Virus record (IMG/VR): IMGVR_UViG_3300025910_000007
Coordinates: 20,484-84,483 of that record
Direction: 5' to 3' (one strand)
Source of the DNA: a virus
DNA: 64,000 nt
Position numbers and translations under genes: made by a program. The notes under the pieces were generated by a model, which worked only from the letters and a program-made list of their open reading frames with translations, did no database searches and had not been told where the DNA came from. Of the stretch, positions 15,740 to 23,145 are shown in pieces; position 1 is the first letter of the stretch; every line of letters begins with the position of its first letter.

Positions 15740-16809
15740 GACTCCTGTTCGACTACTTCAGTAGCTTCTTCATGTGTCCCATCGCCGTTGCTGATAGGGG
15801 ACACGTTCGGCCGAAAGAGCCATGCCGTGTAAATGTACCCACCCGCATCAACCCGCAGCCGATCCGTTGTCAGCGTCATCTCGCGGTGTTTGGTGACAAT
15901 ATCGCTCAGAATCTTGGGCGAAATCAGGAACGTCAGCTTGGGACCGTTGTACGTTACCTTGGGCGTTTCCTCGAACCAACCGGACACGCCCGTACCGCGT
16001 AATACCAATCGCCCCGGCCGCAACGAAACCTCCAGCATGTTGTTGTCAGTATTCTCTTGAGAGAATACCTCAGCGCGGGCGGCTGCTTCGGCCAGCCCCT
16101 TCGGCAACGCAGCGGGCTCGCCGCCTTCGGCCAGGAATTCCGTCAGGCTGGGGTAGTCTTCCAGATAGCGACGGCAGGACAGCACCAATCCGTTGGGATT
16201 GCGGAAATGAACCCAGCCCGCCGTTTCCCCGAATTCGACCATGCCCAACGATACGACGTTCTTCAGACTGGACGGCTTGAACATGGCCGGTTCGGCGAAG
16301 CCCGTTTTCAGTCGCCAGCGGCATGCCTGAAAATCAGTACCGGCTTCGATCCATTTGGGATGGACGTGGACAACGTTCGCGGCCGCCTTGGGGTCTTTCT
16401 CGTCTGCGCAGTTGTGGACGATGTTGACTGCCTCGCAGAAGTCCTTGTGCAACTTGTGCCACTCTGTTGGCGTTTCGATGCTGTCGATGGGCAGCAGGAT
16501 TTCCTTCTCCATGCGGATGCCGGATCGGCGACGTTTGCCTGCTACCAGCAGTTCGCCGTCGCCTGCGCTGACGTCAATGTCGTCGTCGGGTAGCAGCTTC
16601 AGGATGTCCAGCAGCGATTTGGACTGGACGGCGCCAGTGAACGCCTTCTCCAGACCGGATGGACCGCGGCAGGCGATTTCGTCGTTGAATGCGCAGACCT
16701 GCCCCTTGACAAAAATGAAGCACTGACTTTGCTCGATGACCTCCCTCGTAGCCAGGCCGGGGGCGACACCTTCCAGGCAACGCAGGAAATGCTCACGTCC
16801 GATTTTCAC
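15736..16809 (-). CDS. DNA polymerase sliding clamp (beta-clamp/DnaN-like)
   Basis: At 357 aa the length is right for three clamp domains. The N-terminus (KIGREHFLRCLEGVAPGLA) matches the first helix-strand unit of DnaN. DIDVSAGDGELLVAGKRRRS matches the end of domain I, and MTLTTDRLRVDAGGY is the domain III pattern. It is predicted to be a ring-shaped processivity factor for the phage polymerase, loaded by the gamma/tau-like ATPase at 6.5 kb. The C-terminus carries an extra acidic tail. Confidence 0.8.
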   Translation of the reverse strand: MKIGREHFLRCLEGVAPGLATREVIEQSQCFIFVKGQVCAFNDEIACRGPSGLEKAFTGAVQSKSLLDILKLLPDDDIDVSAGDGELLVAGKRRRSGIRMEKEILLPIDSIETPTEWHKLHKDFCEAVNIVHNCADEKDPKAAANVVHVHPKWIEAGTDFQACRWRLKTGFAEPAMFKPSSLKNVVSLGMVEFGETAGWVHFRNPNGLVLSCRRYLEDYPSLTEFLAEGGEPAALPKGLAEAAARAEVFSQENTDNNMLEVSLRPGRLVLRGTGVSGWFEETPKVTYNGPKLTFLISPKILSDIVTKHREMTLTTDRLRVDAGGYIYTAWLFRPNVSPISNGDGTHEEATEVVEQES

Positions 16810-17386
16810 AATGTTCCTCCTGTCCGAGCGATAGTATCAAACGTTTCAATGCACCGGCGCTATTCAGCAGATGACTGAGGCGCCGGGCTATCTCCAGATC
16901 AGTCAGCTCTGTTTTGTCGTGGCGGCTGAATGGACCGGCGGCTGTGTTCAAAGTACGTTGCATCCAGGCATGAATCTCTTGCTTGCTGCGGCTTGTCAGT
17001 TTGGCGATCCATGACAGTTTATAGGCCCCGTTCTTCTGCCCCGCTTCGCCGAAACAGAGAGCCAGCAGGTCCAGTTCCCGCTTGCTGAACGGTTCGCCGG
17101 CACGGTTGATCCGATTCGTCGAAACGTAACCAGCGACGTCTGGATAGCGGGCCGGTAGTTTCCAAAGCCGTGTCCAGATGGATTTGGGGCTCCTGCCCAT
17201 TTCGCTGTGGAAAGAGGGCGGCCGACCAGAAGCAATCCAACCATGAACAAGGAAACCGTCCAACAGTATATCATCATCGGCTGGCGTCCACGGATCGCCG
17301 TCGTGATAGAATTCGCCGTACCGTTCCGCCAGCCGGCGTTTCTGTTCGTTGAGTTTCGATCTGGGGTTGATGTGACGTTCACGCAT
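16793..17386 (-). CDS. Myb/SANT-like DNA-binding candidate
   Basis: The 197-aa basic protein has WTPADDDILLDGFLVHG at residues 33-49 and a second helix GRSPKSIWTRLWKLP. Together they resemble the helical Trp-containing SANT/Myb repeat seen in phage and plasmid regulators. The C-terminal half is helical and unrecognised. It overlaps the clamp start by 17 nt. DNA binding is an inference from the fold pattern. Confidence 0.5.
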   Translation of the reverse strand: MRERHINPRSKLNEQKRRLAERYGEFYHDGDPWTPADDDILLDGFLVHGWIASGRPPSFHSEMGRSPKSIWTRLWKLPARYPDVAGYVSTNRINRAGEPFSKRELDLLALCFGEAGQKNGAYKLSWIAKLTSRSKQEIHAWMQRTLNTAAGPFSRHDKTELTDLEIARRLSHLLNSAGALKRLILSLGQEEHCENRT

Positions 17387-17388
17387 GG

Positions 17389-17571
17389 TTATTTCGTTTT
17401 CCTACTCTGTACATAATGACGCAATCGCAGCTTTTGATCCTGCATCCGATTGGTTATCAGGTAGTATGAGAGCATGAATACCCGACGCCCCCCCCGTAAC
17501 ACAATCTCCGGTTCACCAACCAGCTTCCGTCCGGGTAGGGCGCCGCAGCTGCCCGAGTAAAACAGGATCAT
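17389..17571 (-). CDS. YSG/MLSYY module, copy 7 (intact, G8 run)
   Basis: This 60-aa protein reads MILFYSGSCG, a short spacer with EPEIVL, a G8-encoded RGGRR, then VFMLSYYLIT and a basic tail. It is the in-frame reference for the G-run copies: eight Gs (17488-17495 on the plus strand as C) keep the frame. The same pattern (YYSG, PETVL, IMLSFF) forms the C-terminus of the first DpdA-like barrel. Some DpdA/TGT-like proteins carry a similar YYSG-type segment next to the barrel. Function unknown; possibly an accessory to the barrel. Confidence 0.6.
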   Translation of the reverse strand: MILFYSGSCGALPGRKLVGEPEIVLRGGRRVFMLSYYLITNRMQDQKLRLRHYVQSRKTK

Positions 17572-17730
17572 GCGTCATCTTTCCGAAGCGATAGTTTTGC
17601 ATCTGTCCACTACCCTCTTCTTTCGGACAAGAAATCAGGTAGTACGACAACATCAATGCAGCGCCCCCCCAAGGACGTCTTCTGGTTCCAGATCTTTGTT
17701 GCCGTTACTGCCTGAGTAGAACAGAATCAC
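17513..17730 (-). CDS. YSG/MLSYY module, copy 6 (frame broken, G7)
   Basis: GTG 17730 overlaps the stop of copy 5. It reads ILFYSGSNGNKDLEPEDVL and then enters a G7 run. In the zero frame it stops 4 codons later. With one more G it would continue ALMLSYYLISCPKEE to a stop at 17513, overlapping copy 7. A -1 ribosomal shift or one added G during transcription would give the full 72 residues. Confidence 0.5.
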
Positions 17731-17912
17731 GCGGGTAACTTCTTCCGCATACGGCGATAGCGACGGAAGCGGCCCTGCTGCATTTTCACCGCGGCCTGTC
17801 CTGAGAGCATATGATAGGTGAGCATGAAATCGCCTTTGCGCAACACCAGCTCAGGATCACATCGCGTGATCTTCAGCGTCCCGTCGCCGTTTCCCGAGAA
17901 AAAAATACGAAT
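17727..17912 (-). CDS. YSG/MLSYY module, copy 5 (intact, no G run)
   Basis: The frame IRIFFSGNGDGT, CDPELVLRKGD, FMLTYHMLSG and a very basic tail (RFRRYRRMRKK) is uninterrupted for 61 codons. No ATG, GTG or TTG precedes the module in this frame; the best start is ATT at 17912 behind AGAGGG, or translation is coupled to copy 4. Its stop overlaps the GTG of copy 6. It shows what the module looks like without the G run (CGCAAAGGC at that place). Confidence 0.5.
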   Translation of the reverse strand: MRIFFSGNGDGTLKITRCDPELVLRKGDFMLTYHMLSGQAAVKMQQGRFRRYRRMRKKLPA

Positions 17913-18076
17913 AACTTTCCCTCTTCTGTTTGCATACCAGCCGAAAACGGGGCTCTGGCCTACGTTTGCCTACTGAGTTGACAGCTGTCAGCATCAGCGT
18001 AGCCGCAGCCCCGAAGTATCGTTCAGGATCAGTGGTATGGTCTCCCCCCCCCGTCGCCACTGTAGAAAATTACCAC
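17857..18076 (-). CDS. YSG/MLSYY module, copy 4 (frame broken, G9)
   Basis: GTG 18076 overlaps the stop of copy 3 and opens VVIFYSGDG. A G9 run (18044-18052) then moves the zero frame to a stop 5 codons on. With eight Gs it would read through GDHTTDPERYFGAAATLMLT to a stop at 17857. Here the G run sits earlier in the module than in copies 1, 2, 6 and 7. The region overlaps copy 5. Confidence 0.45.
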
Positions 18077-18252
18077 GGCCGCTTACTCTGCTTGCGATGA
18101 AATATGCGACGCATGATCTTTTTACCAAATGCTGACGATTTGCCACTGGCGTAAATATCGTAATAGGTGCAGAGCAGACAAGGAACTGTTCGCGACCGTC
18201 GCACCATCGCAATGTCAATAGGTCGATGAACTCCAGCAATGAACATAATCAT
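18070..18252 (-). CDS. YSG/MLSYY module, copy 3 (intact)
   Basis: 60 codons reading MIMFIAGVHRPIDIAMV, VPCLLCTYYDIY and a basic tail (IMRRIFHRKQSKR). It aligns with MILFYSG and MLSYY of the other copies but is the most diverged, with AG for SG. It has no homopolymer run and an ordinary ATG start. Its stop overlaps the GTG of copy 4. Confidence 0.5.
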   Translation of the reverse strand: MIMFIAGVHRPIDIAMVRRSRTVPCLLCTYYDIYASGKSSAFGKKIMRRIFHRKQSKRPW

Positions 18253-18282
18253 CGTGCGATCTCAATCAAGTGCTGAAAATTA

Positions 18283-18468
18283 TCATGGTTGTTTGGCAAT
18301 GTGTTTTCTTTTCAACCACCGGCGTAGGCGGATACGTTGCTTGAACCAAATACGAAGACGGGATTGCAGCTCTTCTTGTCGATTATCGAAATAAGAGAAC
18401 ATCATGTGGCGCCCCCCCTATTTTCGGCTGTTTGGTTCGCAGCCTATGCCAGAAAAAAATAAGATCAT
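18283..18468 (-). CDS. YSG/MLSYY module, copy 2 (in-frame TAG before G7)
   Basis: ATG 18468 opens MILFFSGIGCEPNSRK, then TAG directly before a G7 run, then the same frame continues GGRHMMFSYFDNRQEEL with a basic helix to a TGA at 18283. Unlike copies 1, 4 and 6, changing the G count alone does not repair it. It is either dead or yields a 16-aa peptide and a reinitiated C-terminal part. Confidence 0.4.
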
Positions 18469-18486
18469 TTCACTGTCCGCTGCTTT

Positions 18487-18634
18487 CTATGATCCCGCCA
18501 CACCCACCGTTGCTTGCTTCCTATGTTCATGTATGTCAGTAGCAACGGCAAAGACGCCCCCCCCCGTTCGCCTCTTCATCAAAAGCCCTCGCCCACTTAC
18601 CAGCCGATTCGGGGCCAGAATAAAATAGGATCAT
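18487..18634 (-). CDS. YSG/MLSYY module, copy 1 (frame broken, G9)
   Basis: ATG 18634 lies 6 nt after the stop of the second DpdA-like gene. It reads MILFYSGPESAGKWARAFD and enters a G9 run (18557-18565), after which the zero frame stops 6 codons on. With eight Gs it would continue VFAVATDIHEHRKQ to a stop at 18487. The matching of MILFYSG and the G run to copy 7 is clear; the C-terminal half is diverged. Confidence 0.45.
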
Positions 18635-18640
18635 GGAAGA

Positions 18641-19621
18641 TCACTTGCCATTACCAGAGAAGAATCCAACGGCCGGACGGCGATTGGCTGGCTTGAATGG
18701 CCAGGGATATTCCGATAGCCACTTGCGCAGCCCCTCGAAAAACAACAGGTTGGCAATCTTGCGCTCGCTGTGGCGATTGATGACGCCATGTTCGATAACG
18801 TTGCCGTCCTTGTCGTTCTTGCCCAGCGGTACGCCAATCTGTTTCAGCCATTCCCGCACGATCCGTTGTTCACCGGGTGACAGCGTCGAGTAGTGCTTAC
18901 CCTTGGCTCGCGTAGGGGCGTCCTGCGACATGGTAATTTGGTAGGGCTCTGTTTCGTATGTGAACCTACCGCCACGCTTGTGCGGTAGCAAGATACCGCC
19001 AAACGCCCCTACCTTCGTCCACGTAGCAGAATCCACGCTCCACCACGGATAGCGCAACAAACATTCGTATCCGGTGACGGCGAATCCATGCAGTTTTACT
19101 TTCGGTAGCCGCTTTGGAGTGTCGCAAACGAAATCAAACACGCGGTCTAACCACGTTCGACATGCTGGCGATCCGAAGCTTCCTACTAGGCCGCCGATGG
19201 CGATGAACTCATAACCACGTCGAACGTAGCGACGCAGCCATTTCAGATCGGTGCGAAAATGTACCACCGGAACCGGCGCCAGTCCGTGTTCTTTTTCGAG
19301 GTACTGCTGATTACGCCATGTTAGTTCTGGTTCTGGGATCGCGTCCACATTGGCGTAATAGTCGATGTACTTTCGGTATTTCTTGACGAAGGCCGCGTAC
19401 TCATCCATGTACCGCCAGAATTCTTTGGTGTCGTAATAACTCCAGGGTGATTTTCCGTGCTTCTTTCCGTACTTCGTGGCGGCTGTCCAAAGAGAGAAGC
19501 TGCCACTGTCCAGAAAAAACAAGCCGTTTTCCGTAGTCATTTCATCTGCCGTGAAATAGATTTGTGCGGCCCTAGAACGATACCGAGGCTCCGGACAGCC
19601 TCGCAAGCAAGAGTCTATCAA
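18641..19621 (-). CDS. DpdA/TGT-like barrel, second copy
   Basis: TIM-barrel guanine-exchange enzyme of the tRNA-guanine transglycosylase superfamily, DpdA-like branch, predicted to swap guanine in DNA for a 7-deazaguanine base. The active-site strand is FFLDSGSFSLW. YYANVDAIPEPELTW, FIAIGGLVGSFG and VKLHGFAVTG are shared with the first copy. The start is uncertain: TTG 19621 lies inside the first copy's end, and a frame shift at a T6 run there would join this barrel to the upstream YYSG/IMLSFF module. It ends with a cut-off module (VGFFSGNGK). Confidence 0.75.
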   Translation of the reverse strand: MIDSCLRGCPEPRYRSRAAQIYFTADEMTTENGLFFLDSGSFSLWTAATKYGKKHGKSPWSYYDTKEFWRYMDEYAAFVKKYRKYIDYYANVDAIPEPELTWRNQQYLEKEHGLAPVPVVHFRTDLKWLRRYVRRGYEFIAIGGLVGSFGSPACRTWLDRVFDFVCDTPKRLPKVKLHGFAVTGYECLLRYPWWSVDSATWTKVGAFGGILLPHKRGGRFTYETEPYQITMSQDAPTRAKGKHYSTLSPGEQRIVREWLKQIGVPLGKNDKDGNVIEHGVINRHSERKIANLLFFEGLRKWLSEYPWPFKPANRRPAVGFFSGNGK

Positions 19622-20510
19622 ATCGGGGACACGGTATGTCGAAAAAAGATAGCATGATGCGAGCTTTTGTTTTCAGCACCGTTTCAGGTTGTCCGCCTTT
19701 GGCTCCGGCGCCACTGTAGTAAATCTTCAGGGGCTTATAGCTTCCATCGGGTTGCAGCTTTTGCAATTGTTTCCGCAGCCATTCATAATATTTAAGGTAG
19801 CATGCGTACCAAACTCTCGGATTAGCTAAATCACCTGCGGAGAACCCTAGATGATCGAGCCATCGCAAAACAGCTCTACGATGAAGCGGAGGCAGCGTGT
19901 CGAGATGGCCTTGATTACTTTGTTTGGTATTACCGACTTTTATGATGATTGCATCCTTTTCGGCTGTCCATACACCTTTTTTCGTTAGCGGTAACACTAA
20001 ATATCCGCGGCTACCAAGATGCGCCCAACGTACTGTATCGACTGAATGCCAAGGAAACTGAGCCATCGACCGATGTCCTCCGATTCCAAAACCATGCACT
20101 TTCACTTGCGGGATTCCGCGGCTATTGCACAGCTGATCGAAAACCAGACGAATCCACTCCTTACTCGTTCTTCTAGTTGTCGAGGCTGCGATACCGCCCA
20201 GACCTATGTATCGGTAGCCCCGATTTATGTAGTGTCGAATCCACTGCAAATCTGTTCCTAGGTGTATGACTGGAACGGGAGAAAGCCCGTGCTCTTTTTC
20301 GAGATATTGCTGGTGGTCCCAAGACAACTTTGCGTCAAACATCACGTCGACATTAGCGTAGTAATCAATCGCGATTTCATTGGCATGAATAAAAGCCGCG
20401 TATTCATCCATGTACGTCTTGTAACTGGAGGCCGTCGCTTTCGATTTCTGCCAAAGTGAAAATGCGCCGGAATCTAAGAAATGTGAACGGGGCGGCCAGA
20501 ATTCGGTCAT
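19572..20510 (-). CDS. DpdA/TGT-like barrel with C-terminal YSG module
   Basis: ATG 20510 (MTEFWPPRSHFLDSGAFSLW) follows GGGTGAAACC just after folE. Barrel motifs in order are HFLDSGAFSLW with the likely catalytic Asp, YYANVDVMFDAKLSWD, YIGLGGIAAS, VKVHGFGIGG and WHSVDTVRW. The last 55 residues carry the IYYSGAGAKGG/PETVL/IMLSFF module that recurs as small ORFs downstream. With FolE, QueD, QueE and QueC next door it is predicted to insert preQ0 or a relative into phage DNA. About 35% of positions look shared with the second barrel by eye. Confidence 0.8.
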   Translation of the reverse strand: MTEFWPPRSHFLDSGAFSLWQKSKATASSYKTYMDEYAAFIHANEIAIDYYANVDVMFDAKLSWDHQQYLEKEHGLSPVPVIHLGTDLQWIRHYINRGYRYIGLGGIAASTTRRTSKEWIRLVFDQLCNSRGIPQVKVHGFGIGGHRSMAQFPWHSVDTVRWAHLGSRGYLVLPLTKKGVWTAEKDAIIIKVGNTKQSNQGHLDTLPPLHRRAVLRWLDHLGFSAGDLANPRVWYACYLKYYEWLRKQLQKLQPDGSYKPLKIYYSGAGAKGGQPETVLKTKARIMLSFFDIPCPRFDRLLLARLSGASVSF

Positions 20511-20514
20511 GGTT

Positions 20515-21096
20515 TCACCCGCGGATGAGACTGAGCAGTTCTTGGCGCACGACGGATTCACGAAAAGCCCCTGTCAATGACGATGTTACCAGTTCCGAAT
20601 GCTGTTTCTGTACACCGCGACAAACCATGCAGAAATGAGTCGCTTCCAGTATACAAGCGGCCCCCAGCGGCTTCAGATGCTCGTCCAGCGCAGCAGTCAC
20701 TTGCTGACATAGACGTTCCTGTATCTGCAAACGGCGAGCATAGATGTCGAGAATTCGTGCCAGTTTGCTTACTCCAATCACTCGTTTGTCTGGGATGTAT
20801 GCGATGTGGGCGCTACCGAAAAATGGCTGTAGGTGATGTTCGCAAACAGAATGGAATTCGACATTGCGTAACACTACCATCTCGTCGCAGGCCCCATCCT
20901 CGAACACCTTCAGCACGTCTTCGGGTTTTTGTTTGTAACCTGCGAACAGCTCATCGTAACTGCGCAGCACGCGATCTGGGGTATCTCGCAGCCCCTCGCG
21001 CTCGGGGTCGTCCCCAATGTACGTCAACAACGACAGAACGGCTTGACGGGCCTGACAGTACCAGATGGTATCGCCGGCCGGCTTCGGTTCATCCAT
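20515..21096 (-). CDS. folE: GTP cyclohydrolase I
   Basis: FolE makes dihydroneopterin triphosphate, the first step to preQ0. The zinc and active-site motif HSVCEHHLQPFFG, the loop YIPDKRVIGVSKLARIL, the helix RLQIQERLCQQ and the final HFCMVCRGV are all present. At 193 aa it has normal length. ATG 21096 follows GAGGAACGC; an upstream ATG at 21123 overlaps queC. It heads the deazaguanine genes upstream of the two barrels. Confidence 0.9.
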   Translation of the reverse strand: MDEPKPAGDTIWYCQARQAVLSLLTYIGDDPEREGLRDTPDRVLRSYDELFAGYKQKPEDVLKVFEDGACDEMVVLRNVEFHSVCEHHLQPFFGSAHIAYIPDKRVIGVSKLARILDIYARRLQIQERLCQQVTAALDEHLKPLGAACILEATHFCMVCRGVQKQHSELVTSSLTGAFRESVVRQELLSLIRG

Positions 21097-21103
21097 GCGT
21101 TCC

Positions 21104-21784
21104 TCATTTCGACAGCAATTCACAAGACAGGTAGGACAGCGGGTCTTCTGTGTTGTTGGCCGCGAACGCGGTAAGCCGCTCCTGGCAGCTTCCGCACTTG
21201 CCGCACGCGAGCGGCTGCGCCTTGTAGCAGGTGCGTGTCAGTGCGAACGGAACGTTCAGAAGCAGCCCCTCGCGCACGATGTCGTCCTTGGTAAGTTGCA
21301 GAAATGGCACTCGTAAGGAAACCTTGCCATCAGTCGCAGCAGCAATGGCTTCTCGTGCAGCGTCGATGAATCGTGGGCGACAGTCCGGATAGATGAAATG
21401 ATCCCCCGCATGAACGCCTAGATACATGGTCGCCGCTCCGACGCTCTCAGCAAGACCAGCAAGGACAGATGCGAAAATCAGGTTGCGACAGGGGACCACT
21501 GTTTGGCGCATGCTCTCTGCTTCGTAGTGTCCCTCCGGTATATCGCCACCACTCAACAACAAATCAGAACGGAATCCCGCCATGACACCAGATAAATCGA
21601 TGAGACGAAAAGACACCTCGTAGTAGCCCGCGATCTGCGATGCCGCTTGATTTTCGTATTGATTGTGCTTGGACCCATAGTAGAAGGCGACGGCCATCAG
21701 ATCGTTGGGACGGATATCTCGCAGCACTTGGGCTAGCAGCACAGTGGAATCCAAGCCGCCAGACAGCGAAACTATCGCTCGCAT
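21104..21784 (-). CDS. queC: 7-cyano-7-deazaguanine (preQ0) synthase
   Basis: QueC converts 7-carboxy-7-deazaguanine to preQ0 using ATP and ammonia. The PP-loop SLSGGLDSTVLLAQ is at residues 5-18, the second motif is TVVPCRNLIFAS, and four C-terminal Cys (CYKAQPLACGKCGSC) bind zinc. At 226 aa it is a single-domain QueC, without the glutamine amidotransferase domain of phage Gat-QueC. That predicts preQ0, not G+, as the inserted base. Confidence 0.9.
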   Translation of the reverse strand: MRAIVSLSGGLDSTVLLAQVLRDIRPNDLMAVAFYYGSKHNQYENQAASQIAGYYEVSFRLIDLSGVMAGFRSDLLLSGGDIPEGHYEAESMRQTVVPCRNLIFASVLAGLAESVGAATMYLGVHAGDHFIYPDCRPRFIDAAREAIAAATDGKVSLRVPFLQLTKDDIVREGLLLNVPFALTRTCYKAQPLACGKCGSCQERLTAFAANNTEDPLSYLSCELLSK

Positions 21785-21786
21785 AA

Positions 21787-22515
21787 CTACTCCAATCCAA
21801 CGATCTTGTGTAACTGAAGACAGAGGGTATAGCCAAAGCGTAGACAGCTGTCGACCGCTGCTTTGGTGTTGGCTGCATTCTTGACAGGATCTTGCTCATC
21901 GCAGGGCTGGACATAGACCTTGTCATGGTATTGATGCAGTGGTAAAGGACGGAAGGGGCGACAGCCGTTAAGTGTCACAGACGGCAGCCCGTCAGCCTCG
22001 ACCTGTCCGGCACTGATGACGTATTTCCATGCGTCGACGCGGCGAACGATCTCGGGTGCCACCTTTGGCGTCTTGGGGGAGCAGACGAAGTGCAACTTGG
22101 GGTGATCGTACAAAGTGGAGAGCGATGGATCGTACAACGTGCCATTCGTCTCGATTTGCACGACGAAGTTGGCCAGTGCTGTACCAATGAAATCTCCGAG
22201 CCGCTGCCGTAGCGGTTCCCCTCCGGTAATGACGATCAGGTCACGGTCGGGATGATTCGTCTGGTAGGGGCCGCGCAGTTGCTGCAACACTTCGATAATC
22301 AACTGGAATTTCGACAGAAGCCGACGACCGCTCGTGTAGTCTGTGTCGCAGAGCGGGCACTGGAGATTGCAGCCAGCCAGACGAATAAACACAGCCGGAC
22401 GTCCAGCAAATGGCCCCTCGCCCTGAACCGTGTAGAATACCGAATGGACGTCAAGCAATCCTTCGGGATGCGGCTCACTCTTTTCGATGGGCTGGACATT
22501 CGGCAGGGTAATCAC
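21787..22515 (-). CDS. queE: 7-carboxy-7-deazaguanine synthase (radical SAM)
   Basis: The radical SAM cluster motif CNLQCPLCDTDYT has the CX3CX2C spacing, preceded by VQGEGPFAGRPAVFIRLAG as in QueE. VITGGEPLRQ is the SAM-binding GGE motif. It converts carboxy-tetrahydropterin to carboxy-deazaguanine. The GTG start at 22515 overlaps the csrA stop (GTGA), so the two are translationally coupled and could be a CsrA target. Confidence 0.9.
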   Translation of the reverse strand: MITLPNVQPIEKSEPHPEGLLDVHSVFYTVQGEGPFAGRPAVFIRLAGCNLQCPLCDTDYTSGRRLLSKFQLIIEVLQQLRGPYQTNHPDRDLIVITGGEPLRQRLGDFIGTALANFVVQIETNGTLYDPSLSTLYDHPKLHFVCSPKTPKVAPEIVRRVDAWKYVISAGQVEADGLPSVTLNGCRPFRPLPLHQYHDKVYVQPCDEQDPVKNAANTKAAVDSCLRFGYTLCLQLHKIVGLE

Positions 22516-22691
22516 TGGGCTTCCTCCTGCTGCTGCTTCATGCGGTCCCGCACTTCTTGCCGCAGGATGATGACGTCATCAGGGGCGACGAACCCCAGGC
22601 GAACGCGCTTACCGATCACCTCCAGCACCGTGACCGTGATACCACCGTCCACGACAATCTGTTCGCCTTCTTTGCGACTCAGAACAAGCAT
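22512..22691 (-). CDS. csrA: CsrA/RsmA carbon storage regulator homologue
   Basis: 59 aa, typical CsrA length. MLVLSRKEGEQIVV, the second strand ITVTVLEVIGKRVRLGF, then VAPDDVIILRQEV and a short helix match the whole family. The RNA-binding Arg in VLRQEV appears as ILRQEV, and the Leu4/Arg6 start (LVLSR) is intact. ATG 22691 has an excellent AAGGAGG site. CsrA binds GGA motifs in mRNA leaders to block or stabilise messages. Sitting between queD and queE, it probably controls the modification operon or host metabolism. Confidence 0.9.
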   Translation of the reverse strand: MLVLSRKEGEQIVVDGGITVTVLEVIGKRVRLGFVAPDDVIILRQEVRDRMKQQQEEAQ

Positions 22692-22716
22692 GATTTACCT
22701 CCTTGCTAGGACTGAT

Positions 22717-23145
22717 CTAGTATCCATGTCCGGGATAATCGGCGCAACAGGCCGGCGTTTCCCAGAGCCGCACGTTCGTTACTTCGAGCCCGCTAACCGT
22801 CAGCAGCTCTTGGCATTTTTCGTACAGTTCTCGCGCCATGTTTTCGGCGGTCGGATTGCCGTACTTGACGGCGTAAGGCGGACGTTCCTCGGTTGCTGCT
22901 AAATGGGATAGCTGCGGATCGGCGGCATTCAACAGCAGCGCATGGTCCCAATTGGCGTCCAGCCAGCCCCCAATCAACTCTTTGATCTTGCCAAAGTCGA
23001 CCACCATGCCCAGCCGATCCAAGCCGTCGGCCCGTACCGTTACCTCAGCAACGCCGCGGTGACCGTGCAGCGAACGGCACTTGCCGCCGTGCCCCAGCAC
23101 GCGGTGACCGTAGTCGAATTCCAGGCGGCGGGTAACGGTGGTCAT
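22717..23145 (-). CDS. queD: 6-carboxy-tetrahydropterin synthase
   Basis: QueD family, 142 aa. The zinc His set is YGHRV and LHGHRG, the catalytic Cys is in GKCRSLHGH, VVDFGKIKELI and NWDHALLLN match the central fold, NPTAENMA supplies the Glu, and VRLWETP is the late substrate motif. It makes carboxy-tetrahydropterin from the FolE product. ATG 23145 overlaps the stop of the DUF6884-like gene. Confidence 0.9.
   Translation of the reverse strand: MTTVTRRLEFDYGHRVLGHGGKCRSLHGHRGVAEVTVRADGLDRLGMVVDFGKIKELIGGWLDANWDHALLLNAADPQLSHLAATEERPPYAVKYGNPTAENMARELYEKCQELLTVSGLEVTNVRLWETPACCADYPGHGY

Noticed and set aside
21104-21784. Gat-QueC (archaeosine-type) synthase
   Set aside because: Length and motifs are those of plain QueC; no amidotransferase domain is fused or adjacent.
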